The translations under genes were made by a program, and so were the position numbers. A stretch of DNA of 64,000 nucleotides from an uncultured Bacilli bacterium (GTDB lineage Bacteria; Bacillota_I; Bacilli_A; RF39; UBA660): NCBI GenBank assembly GCA_934120635.1, contig CAKOUR010000010.1, positions 1 through 64,000 of the forward strand, in the 5' to 3' direction. Position 1 is the stretch's first letter; the number at the start of each line of letters is the position of its first letter. Shown here piece by piece: positions 52,477 to 62,476 of this stretch. Below the pieces are notes generated by a model that did not search any database, was not told the DNA's origin, and worked only from the letters and a program-made list of their open reading frames with translations.

Positions 52477-53449
52477 ATTCTACAGAAATCTCTTCAATAT
52501 ATTTTTCAGAAGAATCATCCAAATCCTTAATCAAATTATCAGCTTGACTCCAACTAGTCAACCTAGCACCAGAAGCAAACTTATGACCACCTCCACCATA
52601 AATAGAAGCAATCTCATTAATAATAGGACCACGAGAACGAATATTAGCACGAATTAAATTACTTTTCTTATCTTCAGTTAAAAATAACCATACCAATACT
52701 TCACTAACACATTTCAAGTCACTAATAATATTCCCTGCACTAGCAGAATCAACACCAAATTCCTTTAACATCTCTTCCGTTATCTTAATATAAGCAACAC
52801 CATTATCTGTAACAGTCATATTCTCTAAAATATATCCCTGAAATCTAACTTCAGCTAAAGGTCGCATATAAAGAGGCTCATACAAAGAGGTAAAATCAAT
52901 ATTCGATTTCTCCAAAAGAATAGTAATCAACTCAAAAGTTCTCTTACTAGTATAATTATGCATAAATCTCCCCGTATCAGAAATAACACCAAGATAAAGA
53001 TTCTTAGCAACACTATCATCAAACCTTAATCTATTCTTAATTAAAAACTCTATAATCAACTGACAAGTAGAAGAAGCACTATCATCAATAAGTTCAATAT
53101 CTCCAAACTTATCCACAAAAGGATGATGATCTATTTTTATAATATGCTCATAATCATCAAGATGAACACTATCAATTCTCTTAATATCAGGAGTGTCCAA
53201 TACAATTAAAAGTGTATTACTTTTATCTATTTCCTCTACCTTATCTAATATCCCCATAAACTTAAAACGACTAGAAGGATTACCAATAGCATAAACTTGT
53301 TTATTAGGAAACTTATTTTTAATCAACTCTCTCAAAGCAAATTGACTACCTAAAGCATCAGGATCAGCCCCAATATGCCTTGCTATAACAATATTAGGAT
53401 ATTTCTTTATCTCTTTATAAATTTTTCTATAAATATTTGAAAAAATCAT
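52475..53449 (-). CDS. nrnA: NrnA-type oligoribonuclease / pAp phosphatase
   Basis: A 324-residue DHH-family phosphoesterase that degrades nano-RNA and 3'-phosphoadenosine 5'-phosphate. DHH motifs: HIGADPDALGS, LDTPD, the DHH segment (KIDHHPFV), and DHHA1 GGGGHKFASGAR near the C-terminus. The first gene of the nrnA-side minus unit; ATG after AGAGG. Confidence 0.92.
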   Translation of the reverse strand: MIFSNIYRKIYKEIKKYPNIVIARHIGADPDALGSQFALRELIKNKFPNKQVYAIGNPSSRFKFMGILDKVEEIDKSNTLLIVLDTPDIKRIDSVHLDDYEHIIKIDHHPFVDKFGDIELIDDSASSTCQLIIEFLIKNRLRFDDSVAKNLYLGVISDTGRFMHNYTSKRTFELITILLEKSNIDFTSLYEPLYMRPLAEVRFQGYILENMTVTDNGVAYIKITEEMLKEFGVDSASAGNIISDLKCVSEVLVWLFLTEDKKSNLIRANIRSRGPIINEIASIYGGGGHKFASGARLTSWSQADNLIKDLDDSSEKYIEEISVE

Positions 53450-53480
53450 TTTAACCTCTCTGTTCTACCAATTTATATAA

Positions 53481-54662
53481 TTATTTTTTTAATAAATTAT
53501 ATGTATCAGTTGCAATCATCAATTCTTCATTAGTAGGAACAACAAATACCTTAACTGAAGAATCATCTGAAGATATTTCTGCTGTCTCTCCTCTAGTATT
53601 ATTCTTTTCTTCATCTATTTTAATGCCTAAGCAAGCTAATTTTTCTACAATTGCCCGTCTAGCTGGAATAGCATTTTCTCCAAGTCCTGCTGTAAAACAA
53701 ATAATATCTACTCCACCTAATTCTACATAATACATAGCAATATAATTAACAACAGTTCTAACATACTTATTAAAAGCTAAGATACATTTCTCATCCCCTG
53801 CTTCTACTCCAGCATAAACATCTCTAAAATCACTATATTTTTCAGTTAATCCTAAAAATCCAGATTTTTTATTTAACTCATTAACTACCTCATCAGCAGT
53901 TTTATTTTCTTTCTTAGCAACAAAAGGAATAATAGATGGATCAATATCTCCACTACGAGTTCCCATCATAATCCCAGGAAGTGGAGTAAATCCCATAGAA
54001 GTATCTACACATTTTCCATCACGAACAGCAGATAAACTACCACCACTACCTAAATGGCAAATAATTGCTTTATATTCATCTCTTCCTAATAACTTAGGAA
54101 TTTGCTGACTAACATAACAATGACTTGTACCATGAAATCCATATTTTCTTACTTTATATTTTTCATACCATTCATAAGGAACAGGATACATATAAGAAAC
54201 TTCATCCATTGTTTGATGAAAAGCCGTATCAAATACACCAACCATAGGAACATTTGGCAATACCTCACGAGCAGCTTCTATTCCCAAAATATTTGCTGGA
54301 TTATGAAGAGGAGCTAAATCAGAAAATCTCTTTAAATCCTCTACAACCTCATCCGTAATTATCACTGATTTATCATATTTATCAGCACCATGAACCAAAC
54401 GATGACCAACAGCCCCTATCTCATCTAAAGATTGAATAATCCCTTTAGTAACCAAACGATCTAACAAAATTTTTACGGCAACTGTATGATTAGGCATCTC
54501 CACCTCTTCATAAATCTTTTCACCATGATATTTAATCGTATAAAAACTACCCTTAATTGTTACTCTCTCAAAAAGTCCTGATGCAATTAGTTCATTATTA
54601 TCCATATCAAATAAACTAAATTTTAAAGAACTACTTCCTGTATTAATCGACATTATTTTCAT
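53481..54662 (-). CDS. ackA: Acetate kinase, copy 1
   Basis: A 393-residue ASKHA kinase making ATP from acetyl phosphate with acetate release (with Pta). Signatures: NTGSSSLKF at the start, HRLVHGAD, HNPANILGI, FDTAFHQTM, HGTSH, ICHLGSGGS, DTSMGFTPLPG and TAGLGEN. Own promoter upstream (54715-54687). It lies 155 bases downstream of a second, clearly paralogous acetate kinase; most species have one. Confidence 0.95.
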   Translation of the reverse strand: MKIMSINTGSSSLKFSLFDMDNNELIASGLFERVTIKGSFYTIKYHGEKIYEEVEMPNHTVAVKILLDRLVTKGIIQSLDEIGAVGHRLVHGADKYDKSVIITDEVVEDLKRFSDLAPLHNPANILGIEAAREVLPNVPMVGVFDTAFHQTMDEVSYMYPVPYEWYEKYKVRKYGFHGTSHCYVSQQIPKLLGRDEYKAIICHLGSGGSLSAVRDGKCVDTSMGFTPLPGIMMGTRSGDIDPSIIPFVAKKENKTADEVVNELNKKSGFLGLTEKYSDFRDVYAGVEAGDEKCILAFNKYVRTVVNYIAMYYVELGGVDIICFTAGLGENAIPARRAIVEKLACLGIKIDEEKNNTRGETAEISSDDSSVKVFVVPTNEELMIATDTYNLLKK

Positions 54663-54686
54663 TATATTACCTCTTTTCTACTAAAT

Positions 54687-54715
54687 ATTATACTATTTTT
54701 TTATCTTTAGAGCAA
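54687..54715 (-). promoter_or_regulatory. ackA copy 1 promoter
   Basis: Minus strand TTGCTC (54715-54710), 17-base spacer, TATAAT (54692-54687). Confidence 0.75.
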
Positions 54716-54817
54716 TAAAAACACATATGATTCTTTTTTTATAATTCTTAAAATACTGAATTATTATTTTTCTTAACAAAAAAAGAGAAAGTTAAACATT
54801 CCCTTTCCTAATACCTA

Positions 54818-56023
54818 TTAACGAGTTCCCTCTTCCATAGCTAAAGCATAAGTATCCCTTGCAATCATCAATTCCTCATCAGTAGGAATAACATAACAAT
54901 CAATCTTAGAATCCTTAGTAGTAATCTTACCTTCCCTACCTTTTCTCGTCATCATTTCTTCATTAACAGCTTCATCTAATTTAATCCCCAAAGCTTTTAA
55001 TTTCAATAAAGTCTCTTTTCGAATAATAGGATCATTTTCACCACCACCAGCAGTAAAAATAATTCCATCTACTTTACCATCTAACTTAACAAAATATTTC
55101 GCAATATATTCAGAAATTCTATCTGTATACATATCAAAAGCTAATAAAACTTTTTCTTCTCTAGCTTCATAAGCCCTATCTAAATCTCTTAAATCACTCA
55201 TACCAGCAATTCCTTGAAGACCACTCTCTTTATTTAATATTTCATTAATCTTCTTTGTAGATAATCCAGTCTTATTACTAATATATTCAATAATTGTATG
55301 ATCAATATCTCCACAACGAGTACCCATCATAATACCAGCATTAGGAGTAAATCCCATAGAAGTATCAATACAATATCCATCTTTAATTGCACTAATACTA
55401 GCCCCATTACCAATATGACAAATAATTAAATTAGGCTTAGAATTTTTAAGTATTTTTTTCATATATTCTGTAATATACTTATGACTTAGCCCATGAAAAC
55501 CATACTTTCTAACATCATACTTAATATACCATTCATAAGGAATAGGATAAAGATAAGTAGTATCCTTCATCGTTTGATGAAAAGCAGTATCAAAACAAGC
55601 AACATTAATAGCACCAGGAATAGTCTCCATAAAAGCACTAGCTCCTACCAAATTAGCAGGATTATGCAAAGGAGCAAGAGAAGATATCTCATTAATCTCT
55701 TTCATTACTCTCTTTGTCAAAATAACACTCTTAGAATATTTATTTCCCCCATGAACAACACGATGACCAACAGCCTTAATACTATCAAGACTATCAATTA
55801 CCTTATTATCCACTAACTCTTTCAAAAGAATCTGAACAGCATCACTATGATCATTAATCAAAGCTTCCTTCTCTATTTTAGCATCCCCAATACGAATACT
55901 ATAATGACTATCACTTAAACCTATTCTTTCAATATTTCCTTTCATCAATAATTTTTCTTCAGGCATTTCATATAAACGGAACTTCAAAGTTGAACTACCA
56001 GCATTTACTGATAATATTTTCAT
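54818..56023 (-). CDS. ackA: Acetate kinase, copy 2
   Basis: A 401-residue paralog of the next gene, with the same motifs: NAGSSTLKF, HRVVHGG, HNPANLVG, FDTAFHQTM, HGLSH, ICHIGNGAS, DTSMGFTPNAG and TAGGGEN. It differs in a GNGAS/TAGGGEN form and a longer C-terminus, so it may prefer another acid or be the older copy. Own promoter (56075-56048) and a weak terminator at its end. Confidence 0.93.
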   Translation of the reverse strand: MKILSVNAGSSTLKFRLYEMPEEKLLMKGNIERIGLSDSHYSIRIGDAKIEKEALINDHSDAVQILLKELVDNKVIDSLDSIKAVGHRVVHGGNKYSKSVILTKRVMKEINEISSLAPLHNPANLVGASAFMETIPGAINVACFDTAFHQTMKDTTYLYPIPYEWYIKYDVRKYGFHGLSHKYITEYMKKILKNSKPNLIICHIGNGASISAIKDGYCIDTSMGFTPNAGIMMGTRCGDIDHTIIEYISNKTGLSTKKINEILNKESGLQGIAGMSDLRDLDRAYEAREEKVLLAFDMYTDRISEYIAKYFVKLDGKVDGIIFTAGGGENDPIIRKETLLKLKALGIKLDEAVNEEMMTRKGREGKITTKDSKIDCYVIPTDEELMIARDTYALAMEEGTR

Positions 56024-56047
56024 TATTCCACCTCTTTCTTAATTCGT

Positions 56048-56075
56048 ATTATATCATAAGTCCTTTTAAAAGCAA
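56048..56075 (-). promoter_or_regulatory. ackA copy 2 promoter
   Basis: Minus strand TTGCTT (56075-56070), 16-base spacer, TATAAT (56053-56048) with extended TGA, followed by AAAGAGGTGG ribosome site. Confidence 0.7.
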
Positions 56076-56095
56076 CTAAAATCAATCTATTTTCC

Positions 56096-57418
56096 CTATT
56101 TTTCTTTTCTTTTGACATAAGTTCTTGCTATCTTTATTCCCAAAACAAGAATAATACATAAAACAAAAGCAATAAGAGGAAGTAATTTACTATTCTCATT
56201 AAAAAGCTTAGTACTCAAATTTTTATCTTCTTTTAAAATTTTAATTTGATAAGTTGAAGTAGATTTATCCTCTGCCAAAACAACAATTTTAATCACACTA
56301 TTATTCTTTAAATTTTTATTTCCATAAATTTTATAATGAGAAGTTTGATCATTAAGAACTAATTGAATATCTAACTGACTCTCTTCCTTTATCGATAACT
56401 GATATTGATATTGATTAGAAGAAAAAGGCAAATAATAATTCTTAATCACTATACTTTTCAACTTACTATCATGAGATAACTTCTTCTTCCTAACAACATT
56501 TACCAAATAAGTATTCTTTATCCCACTTTCAGAAGTAGTAACAATCCTAACTTCATTACTTCCCACTTTTAACTGACTTTCTCCCAAAACATCTACCTTC
56601 GTTGTATCATAAAGAGGAATTGCCTTTACCACTAAATTTTCTTCTTGATTATCTAAAGTTACCTTATAATAATACTGATTTTTCTTTAAAGAAATATCTT
56701 TTTGATTAATAACTAACTTTTTCAAAGAAGCATCTTCATTTTTAAGAACATTCCGTACCTTTCTTGTTACATAAATCGTATAATCTCTTTCATGATTTCT
56801 TGCACTAATTACTTTTATTATAAATTTATTTATCCCATATACTAAATTTTGCTTTCCAATATCTCCCTCCACTTTTGCTAAACTATCTTGAGATGTTGCT
56901 TGAATTTCTACTTGGCTATTTTCTGTTTCAACAAAATAAGTAGAAATATCTTTTTGAAAAGAAGGGGTAAATTTCTCATTTTTAACCCCTAAAGTACTTA
57001 AATAGTTATTATCTGAAATAACCTTAACTTTACTAAAAATAGATTCTCTTGAAGTATTTTTAACCCCTAAATCACTAACCTCTATTTTATTTAAAGAAAT
57101 AGAATATTCCCAACCATTTTCTAATTTATCACTTGCTTTAAAAACCAACTTAGCCTCTAATAAAGCACTATTACTAATATTTCCCAAAACAAAACCATTC
57201 AAAGAAGAATAATAAATTTTCCAAGGTTCAATTACTTCTATTTTTTGATAATCTATTCCCTCAGCTAACTCTAAATTAGCCTTAATTCCCGTAATTTCAT
57301 TTTCTTTGAATTGACAAACAAATTCCTCACCAGGAGATACCTTATCAGGACAATCTAAAGATAAAGCAAAAACAGAAGAAGGAACAAACAATAGCAAAAT
57401 CACAAATATTTTCTTCAT
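56096..57418 (-). CDS. Cadherin-like beta-sandwich surface protein
   Basis: A 440-residue exported protein: signal peptide (1-18), a first domain, then about three cadherin-like beta-sandwich repeats, each starting (N/D)xxLSxLxx (NNYLSTLGVKN, DASLKKLVIN, DSKLKSIVIKN) and ending with a Val/Tyr-rich strand, and a C-terminal membrane span with basic tail. No sorting motif. It overlaps the dockerin-type gene by 4 bases, so the two probably work together on the cell surface. Confidence 0.7.
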   Translation of the reverse strand: MKKIFVILLLFVPSSVFALSLDCPDKVSPGEEFVCQFKENEITGIKANLELAEGIDYQKIEVIEPWKIYYSSLNGFVLGNISNSALLEAKLVFKASDKLENGWEYSISLNKIEVSDLGVKNTSRESIFSKVKVISDNNYLSTLGVKNEKFTPSFQKDISTYFVETENSQVEIQATSQDSLAKVEGDIGKQNLVYGINKFIIKVISARNHERDYTIYVTRKVRNVLKNEDASLKKLVINQKDISLKKNQYYYKVTLDNQEENLVVKAIPLYDTTKVDVLGESQLKVGSNEVRIVTTSESGIKNTYLVNVVRKKKLSHDSKLKSIVIKNYYLPFSSNQYQYQLSIKEESQLDIQLVLNDQTSHYKIYGNKNLKNNSVIKIVVLAEDKSTSTYQIKILKEDKNLSTKLFNENSKLLPLIAFVLCIILVLGIKIARTYVKRKEK

Positions 57419-58911
57419 TCCTTCCCCTCCCTAATTACAGCCAAATAATCAGCACTACCACACGAATAACTTTCTTCTCTAAATAAATAACTATTCTTAA
57501 CTTTAATATTCACCTCTCCAATTGCTAAAGGATGAACAATTAATTTCTTCCCCTGAATTTCACAAGTAGCCTTACTCTCATCTTGACTAACACAAGTTAA
57601 CATCCCTAAATTTTCTCCTGATATTTCTGTTTCTAAATTCTTTCCTACAGTAGTAACTCCACCAATAGCAGGAATAGAAATCCGATAAGTATCGATTGTA
57701 ATTTGATTACTTTGATAACCATGACTTTCCTTAACTATAAGAGTAGCTCTACCAGGAATAGAACCCATATTAATTCTTAACATATTTCTACCATTATATA
57801 CTTGCATCTCAGCACTAGAAACAACATCATGATTACTAATAACAAAAGAATATTCTCCACTATTCATTGCACTAACTGTAATCAACTGAACATTACCTGG
57901 AGTTGAACAAAGGTACTTAGGCATCACATTCAAATAAACAGACATAACATCTAAATAAAAAGTTACACTACCATAATTTTTAGAATTCAAAATAATATTC
58001 GTACTTCCCTGATTTTTTTGCTTAATTACCAATTTCTTTCCTTGAATTTCACAGTCCGCAACTTCTGTATTTTCCGAACGACAAGTAAGATCATGATAAT
58101 CAACAGACTTAATCAAAACCTCTAAATTATCACCACCAACATAAGCAATTCCCTCTTTTTTACTTAATTGAATAGTATTATCAACTTTTATTTTTACTTC
58201 TTTTTCTAACTTCTTATCTAAAGTACTCAAAACAATCTTCGTTTCCCCAGGATTCTTTCCTATTACTCTACCAGAAGAATCAACAACGGCAACATTAGAA
58301 TCTAAACTTTTCCATATTAAATTAGTATTCTTTCCATAAGTTGGTTTCACTTGATAAACAATTCTTTCTTCCTCATTAGATTGAAGTAAATAATCTTCTT
58401 TACTTATATTTAATTCTTGATAATCCCCATTCATTGCTTTATCTAAAAGAATTAAATCATTAACATGAACTTCCCTATCCTCATCCATATCTAAATCTAG
58501 AGAAAAAGAATTTTTTCCAACTAAATACTGCCCAAATAAACTAAGATCATCCTGATTAACCATCCCATCCGAATTAATATCTCCCTTAACAATATTAGTA
58601 TAAGTAGCCACTACTTTATTATCTTTATTATATAACAAAGTCTTACTTTGATTAAAAACATATCCTGAAGTCAATTCATGATTATTCCAATCGACAACCT
58701 TCAAAGTACAATTCTCTAAATCAAAATATTGATAAAATAAAGAAACATCTGTATTAGGAGAAATATTCAAAATATTCCCTTCTTTAATAGAATAAATATC
58801 ACTTCCAAACGAATATTCTTCATCCAAAGAAAAAGTTGTATAAAAAGAAGCAATCCCTATAATAAAAATAATTCCTATAATAATACTAAAAACTAATTTT
58901 TTTCTATTCAT
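57415..58911 (-). CDS. Dockerin- and Big2-domain surface protein
   Basis: A 498-residue exported protein: a membrane span (8-27), a first domain, then two calcium-loop motifs of a type I dockerin (DINSDGMVNQDDL and DMDEDREVHVNDL), a Big2-like domain (SNVAVVDSSGRVIGKNPGETKI), and more beta-rich segments with CxxxC-type pairs. A dockerin normally binds a cohesin; no cohesin is in the window. Coupled to the cadherin-like gene. ATG follows AGGAG. Confidence 0.7.
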   Translation of the reverse strand: MNRKKLVFSIIIGIIFIIGIASFYTTFSLDEEYSFGSDIYSIKEGNILNISPNTDVSLFYQYFDLENCTLKVVDWNNHELTSGYVFNQSKTLLYNKDNKVVATYTNIVKGDINSDGMVNQDDLSLFGQYLVGKNSFSLDLDMDEDREVHVNDLILLDKAMNGDYQELNISKEDYLLQSNEEERIVYQVKPTYGKNTNLIWKSLDSNVAVVDSSGRVIGKNPGETKIVLSTLDKKLEKEVKIKVDNTIQLSKKEGIAYVGGDNLEVLIKSVDYHDLTCRSENTEVADCEIQGKKLVIKQKNQGSTNIILNSKNYGSVTFYLDVMSVYLNVMPKYLCSTPGNVQLITVSAMNSGEYSFVISNHDVVSSAEMQVYNGRNMLRINMGSIPGRATLIVKESHGYQSNQITIDTYRISIPAIGGVTTVGKNLETEISGENLGMLTCVSQDESKATCEIQGKKLIVHPLAIGEVNIKVKNSYLFREESYSCGSADYLAVIREGKE

Positions 58912-58945
58912 TACTATCTCCTATTTTTATATTTATTTACTAAAC

Positions 58946-59050
58946 TCAATTCCCTATAATAATAACATAAACAAGATTACCATGAGTAGAACGATGAGGC
59001 TCTAACTTCTTTAATCCACTTTGACAGCTACCATGATACAAAAAAGACAT
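58946..59050 (-). pseudogene. 34-codon remnant of a larger gene
   Basis: An ATG with a ribosome site (AAAGTGG) and a nearby TGATATAAT -10 box starts a 34-residue ORF, MSFLYHGSCQSGLKKLEPHR, then STHGNLVYV and a stop at 58946. The LYHGS...STHGxxVYxT form looks like the N-terminus of a known small family of larger proteins, so this seems to be its truncated start. From memory only; it could also be a real small protein. Confidence 0.45.
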
Positions 59051-59118
59051 ATAAACACCACTTTCATTTTCAACATATTCTACTACTATACAATCCCATT
59101 ATATCATAAACTTATAAA

Positions 59119-59178
59119 ATAAAATACTTATTCCTAACTTCAATCTCTTACAAAAAGAAAAAAAAGAAGAAGTATTTT
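59119..59178 (-). terminator. Terminator after the NUDIX gene
   Basis: Minus-strand stem AAAATACTT / AAGTATTTT with a ~40-base loop and T-rich tail; again the AAATACTT(A) stem. Confidence 0.6.
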
Positions 59179-59193
59179 CTTTCTCTAAAAACA

Positions 59194-59640
59194 TTAACTT
59201 AATGAATAACCTAACTTCTCTAATTCCATTAATGCAATAGCGGAAACATCTTCTTTCTTTAATTTCTTAATCTCATAAAATTCTGCACCTAAAGAATCAT
59301 CATTCTGATTATCAATTGAAATATCCTTTCGAATTTCATTCCGATACTCTAATATTTGATAAAAAATACCAACATGATGAACCAAAATATTTGTATTATC
59401 ATCATACTTCCACTCTACAACAACAGAAGAAGCATCAAATAATTGATATTTTATAACCTCTAAACCAGTTTCTTCTAATATTTCTCTTTTTAAAGTTTCT
59501 TCTGGTGTTTCTCCAAATTCAAATGAACCACCCGGTAAATCTAATAATCCATCATAAGGACCAGTTTTTTTCTTAATCAATAATATTTTATCATCTTTTA
59601 CAACCAAACCATAGCACCCTAAATGTTTATGCTCTTTCAT
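59194..59640 (-). CDS. NUDIX hydrolase
   Basis: About 148 residues. The Nudix box is complete: GGSFEFGETPEETLKREI then LEETG, with the catalytic EExxE form. It hydrolyses a nucleoside diphosphate linked to another group; the target is not known (8-oxo-dGTP clean-up is a common guess). The Met at 59640 follows GGGAGGG; an earlier in-frame Met overlaps it. Confidence 0.9.
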   Translation of the reverse strand: MKEHKHLGCYGLVVKDDKILLIKKKTGPYDGLLDLPGGSFEFGETPEETLKREILEETGLEVIKYQLFDASSVVVEWKYDDNTNILVHHVGIFYQILEYRNEIRKDISIDNQNDDSLGAEFYEIKKLKKEDVSAIALMELEKLGYSLS

Positions 59641-59680
59641 CTCTATCCCTCCCATCTAATTATTGCAAGAAAAAGAAGGA

Positions 59681-62224
59681 TTATTTTCCTTCTACATCAT
59701 CTAAAAAGTTATTAATAATAACCATTCTATCATCAACTTCTTTTAAAGACTCTTTATTTAACATATCAAAACTCAATTGTTCTTGCTCTGGCTTTGCTTC
59801 TTCAACATATTCCAAACCATTCAAAGCATCTTTAGATAATTCTTGTGCTTTAAGATGAGTATCTTTAATTTTATCTTTTACAACAAACGAACCATTACTG
59901 TATCTATCCATAATTGGAATATCTACTATTTTCATTTCTTTTTCATACTTCTTAGTTACTACAACAACCTCTGTCTTAACATCTTCCACATAAGCATCAA
60001 CAATATGACTAGGATTACTCTTAATTTCCTTCATAAATAATAGTCCTCGGTTACCTCTAGTACCCATGTCAATTTCTGAAAAACGCATTCTCTTAGCTGT
60101 TCCTTTATCCGTAAACAAAGTAATATACTCAGAATCATTTGGGAAAAGTAATCCACTAACTACTTCATCATCTCTTAAATTAATAGATTTTACTCCACTA
60201 GCTTTAATACCAACAGGATTAATATCAGAAGTTTTATACCACAAACCATAACCTTTCTTAGTTACTACTAAAACATTCGTATCAACACTATAAGTTACAT
60301 TTACTACTTCATCTTTATCTTTCAACTTCATCATATTAATAGCCTTAGAATATCTACTAACTTTAAATTCTTTAAGTAAAGTTCTCTTAACCATTCCATT
60401 TCTTGTAAATGAAGTAATATAAAGATTCTGATCAAAATCATAAACAGGCATAGCATTAACAACATACTCATCAGGATCAACCGTAATAATATTACTCATA
60501 TGTTTGCCCATATCTTTCCATTTTAAATCAGGTATTTCATAAACAGGAATATATAAATAATTTCCCAAATTAGTAAATACAAGCAACGTATCTAAAGTAT
60601 TCATATTATAAAGACCAACAATATAATCTTTTTCTTTTAAAGTCAAATCTTCAATATTTGAAGCAGCATAACTCCTCAAAGAAGTCCTTTTAATATAGCC
60701 TTCATTAGTAACAACAACCATCACATCTTCTTTAGGAATCATACTAATTGCATCTATTTTAATCTCTGTAATCTCATCACGAATTTCAGTTTTTCTAGGA
60801 GTTGCATATTTATCTTTAATCTCCTTCAACTCTTTCTTCAAAACCTTAATCAAAACTTTTTCATCACCCAAAATTGCTTCTAACTTTTTCATCGTATCCA
60901 ATAACTTTTCCATCTCTTCTTGTAAAGAAACAATATCAGTATTCGTTAATCGATACAATTGTAAAGTAACAATAGCATCAGCTTGTTTCTCAGTAAAGTC
61001 ATATTCTTTAACTAAATTATCAATAGCATTCGCTTTATTTTTAGAAGAACGAATTGTCTTAATCACTTCATCTAAAATAGATATAGCCTTAATCAAACCT
61101 TCAACAATATGATACCTAGCCTTAGCCGTTCTTAAATCAAATTCACTTCTTCTTGTAACAACCTCTTTTTGATGAGCAATATAAGCATCCAATATTCCTA
61201 AAATACCAAGTAACATTGGTCTTCTATTAACAATCACTACATTATTAAAATTATAAGAAATTTGAAGTTCCGTATTCTTATAAAAATAATTTAAAATATT
61301 CTCTGCATTAGCATCTTTCTTTAAATCAACAACTATACGTAACCCATCTTTATCCGATTCATCTCTTACTTCCAAAATACCATCCATTTTTTTATCTATA
61401 CGAATTTCATCCATCTTTCTTACCAATAAAGCTTTATTCACTTCATAAGGAATTTCATGAATAACAATCTTATTCTTTTCCATAGTAACTTTAGACTTTA
61501 AAATAATTTTTCCTCTTCCTGTTTGATAAGCACTTTTTATTCCATCTATTCCTTCTAAAATAGCTCCTGTTGGAAAATCTGGACCTTTAATAAATTGCAT
61601 CACTTCTTCTAAAGTAGAATTAGGATGATCTAATCGATCAATAGTAGCATCAATTACCTCTCCTAAATTATGAGGGGGAATATTTGTCGCATATCCAGCA
61701 GAAATACCCGTCGTTCCATTAACTAAAAGATTAGGAAAACGACTTGGTAAAACAGTTGGTTCTAACAAAGTATCATCATAATTTGGAGCCATTGTTACAG
61801 TATCTTTATCAATATCCTGAAGCATAACTCCAGCAATTTCAGAAAGCCTTGCTTCCGTATAACGACTAGCAGCAGCCGAATCTCCATCAATAGAACCGTT
61901 ATTACCTTGCATATCGACAAATGGTTCTTTCATCTTCCAATCTTGACTCATTCGAACAATTGCCTCATAAATAGAAGAATCCCCATGTGGATGATATTTA
62001 CCCATAACATCTCCAACCGCACGAGCACTCTTCTTATAAGGTTTATCAAAAGTATTTTTTTCTTTATACATAGAATATAAAATTCTTCTCTGCACTGGCT
62101 TCAATCCATCTCGAACATCAGGAATTGCTCTATCCTGAATAATATACTTAGAATAAGTTCCAAAACGCTCTCCCATGATTTCTTCCAGTGAATAATCGTA
62201 AATTTTTTTTATTATGTCTTCCAT
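59681..62224 (-). CDS. parC: DNA topoisomerase IV subunit A
   Basis: An 847-residue type IIA topoisomerase subunit that decatenates sister chromosomes with ParE. The N-terminus (LEEIMGERFGTYSKYIIQ) and FVDMQGNNGSIDGD mark ParC rather than GyrA. Active-site Tyr122 in SRYTEA; the quinolone-determining region reads HPHGDSSIYEA with Ser83/84 and Glu87, the sensitive form. The C-terminus has the beta-pinwheel repeats. The parE gene is not adjacent. Confidence 0.94.
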   Translation of the reverse strand: MEDIIKKIYDYSLEEIMGERFGTYSKYIIQDRAIPDVRDGLKPVQRRILYSMYKEKNTFDKPYKKSARAVGDVMGKYHPHGDSSIYEAIVRMSQDWKMKEPFVDMQGNNGSIDGDSAAASRYTEARLSEIAGVMLQDIDKDTVTMAPNYDDTLLEPTVLPSRFPNLLVNGTTGISAGYATNIPPHNLGEVIDATIDRLDHPNSTLEEVMQFIKGPDFPTGAILEGIDGIKSAYQTGRGKIILKSKVTMEKNKIVIHEIPYEVNKALLVRKMDEIRIDKKMDGILEVRDESDKDGLRIVVDLKKDANAENILNYFYKNTELQISYNFNNVVIVNRRPMLLGILGILDAYIAHQKEVVTRRSEFDLRTAKARYHIVEGLIKAISILDEVIKTIRSSKNKANAIDNLVKEYDFTEKQADAIVTLQLYRLTNTDIVSLQEEMEKLLDTMKKLEAILGDEKVLIKVLKKELKEIKDKYATPRKTEIRDEITEIKIDAISMIPKEDVMVVVTNEGYIKRTSLRSYAASNIEDLTLKEKDYIVGLYNMNTLDTLLVFTNLGNYLYIPVYEIPDLKWKDMGKHMSNIITVDPDEYVVNAMPVYDFDQNLYITSFTRNGMVKRTLLKEFKVSRYSKAINMMKLKDKDEVVNVTYSVDTNVLVVTKKGYGLWYKTSDINPVGIKASGVKSINLRDDEVVSGLLFPNDSEYITLFTDKGTAKRMRFSEIDMGTRGNRGLLFMKEIKSNPSHIVDAYVEDVKTEVVVVTKKYEKEMKIVDIPIMDRYSNGSFVVKDKIKDTHLKAQELSKDALNGLEYVEEAKPEQEQLSFDMLNKESLKEVDDRMVIINNFLDDVEGK

Positions 62225-62354
62225 AGCATCACCATGTTATAAGTCTATCATAAATTATTTTTATTGGCAAGAAAATTAACCTCTTTTTATTGTAATTAAC
62301 TTAGAGTAATCTTTATTATATGACAAAAATACTTAAAAATCTTTTTCTTTCAAA

Positions 62355-62427
62355 TAAAAAAAGATACTAGATAAAAATATTAATTCCTCAATCTTTTCAA
62401 ATTAAAGAATCAAAATATTCTAGTAAC
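62355..62427 (-). terminator. Terminator of the 255-aa gene
   Basis: Minus-strand hairpin with outer stem TACTAGA / TCTAGTA and a nested inner stem (AATATT), followed by a seven-T run. Confidence 0.55.
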
Positions 62428-62476
62428 TTTTTACTAACGTAACATTATCATTAAAATTTACTTATACATTTTTATT

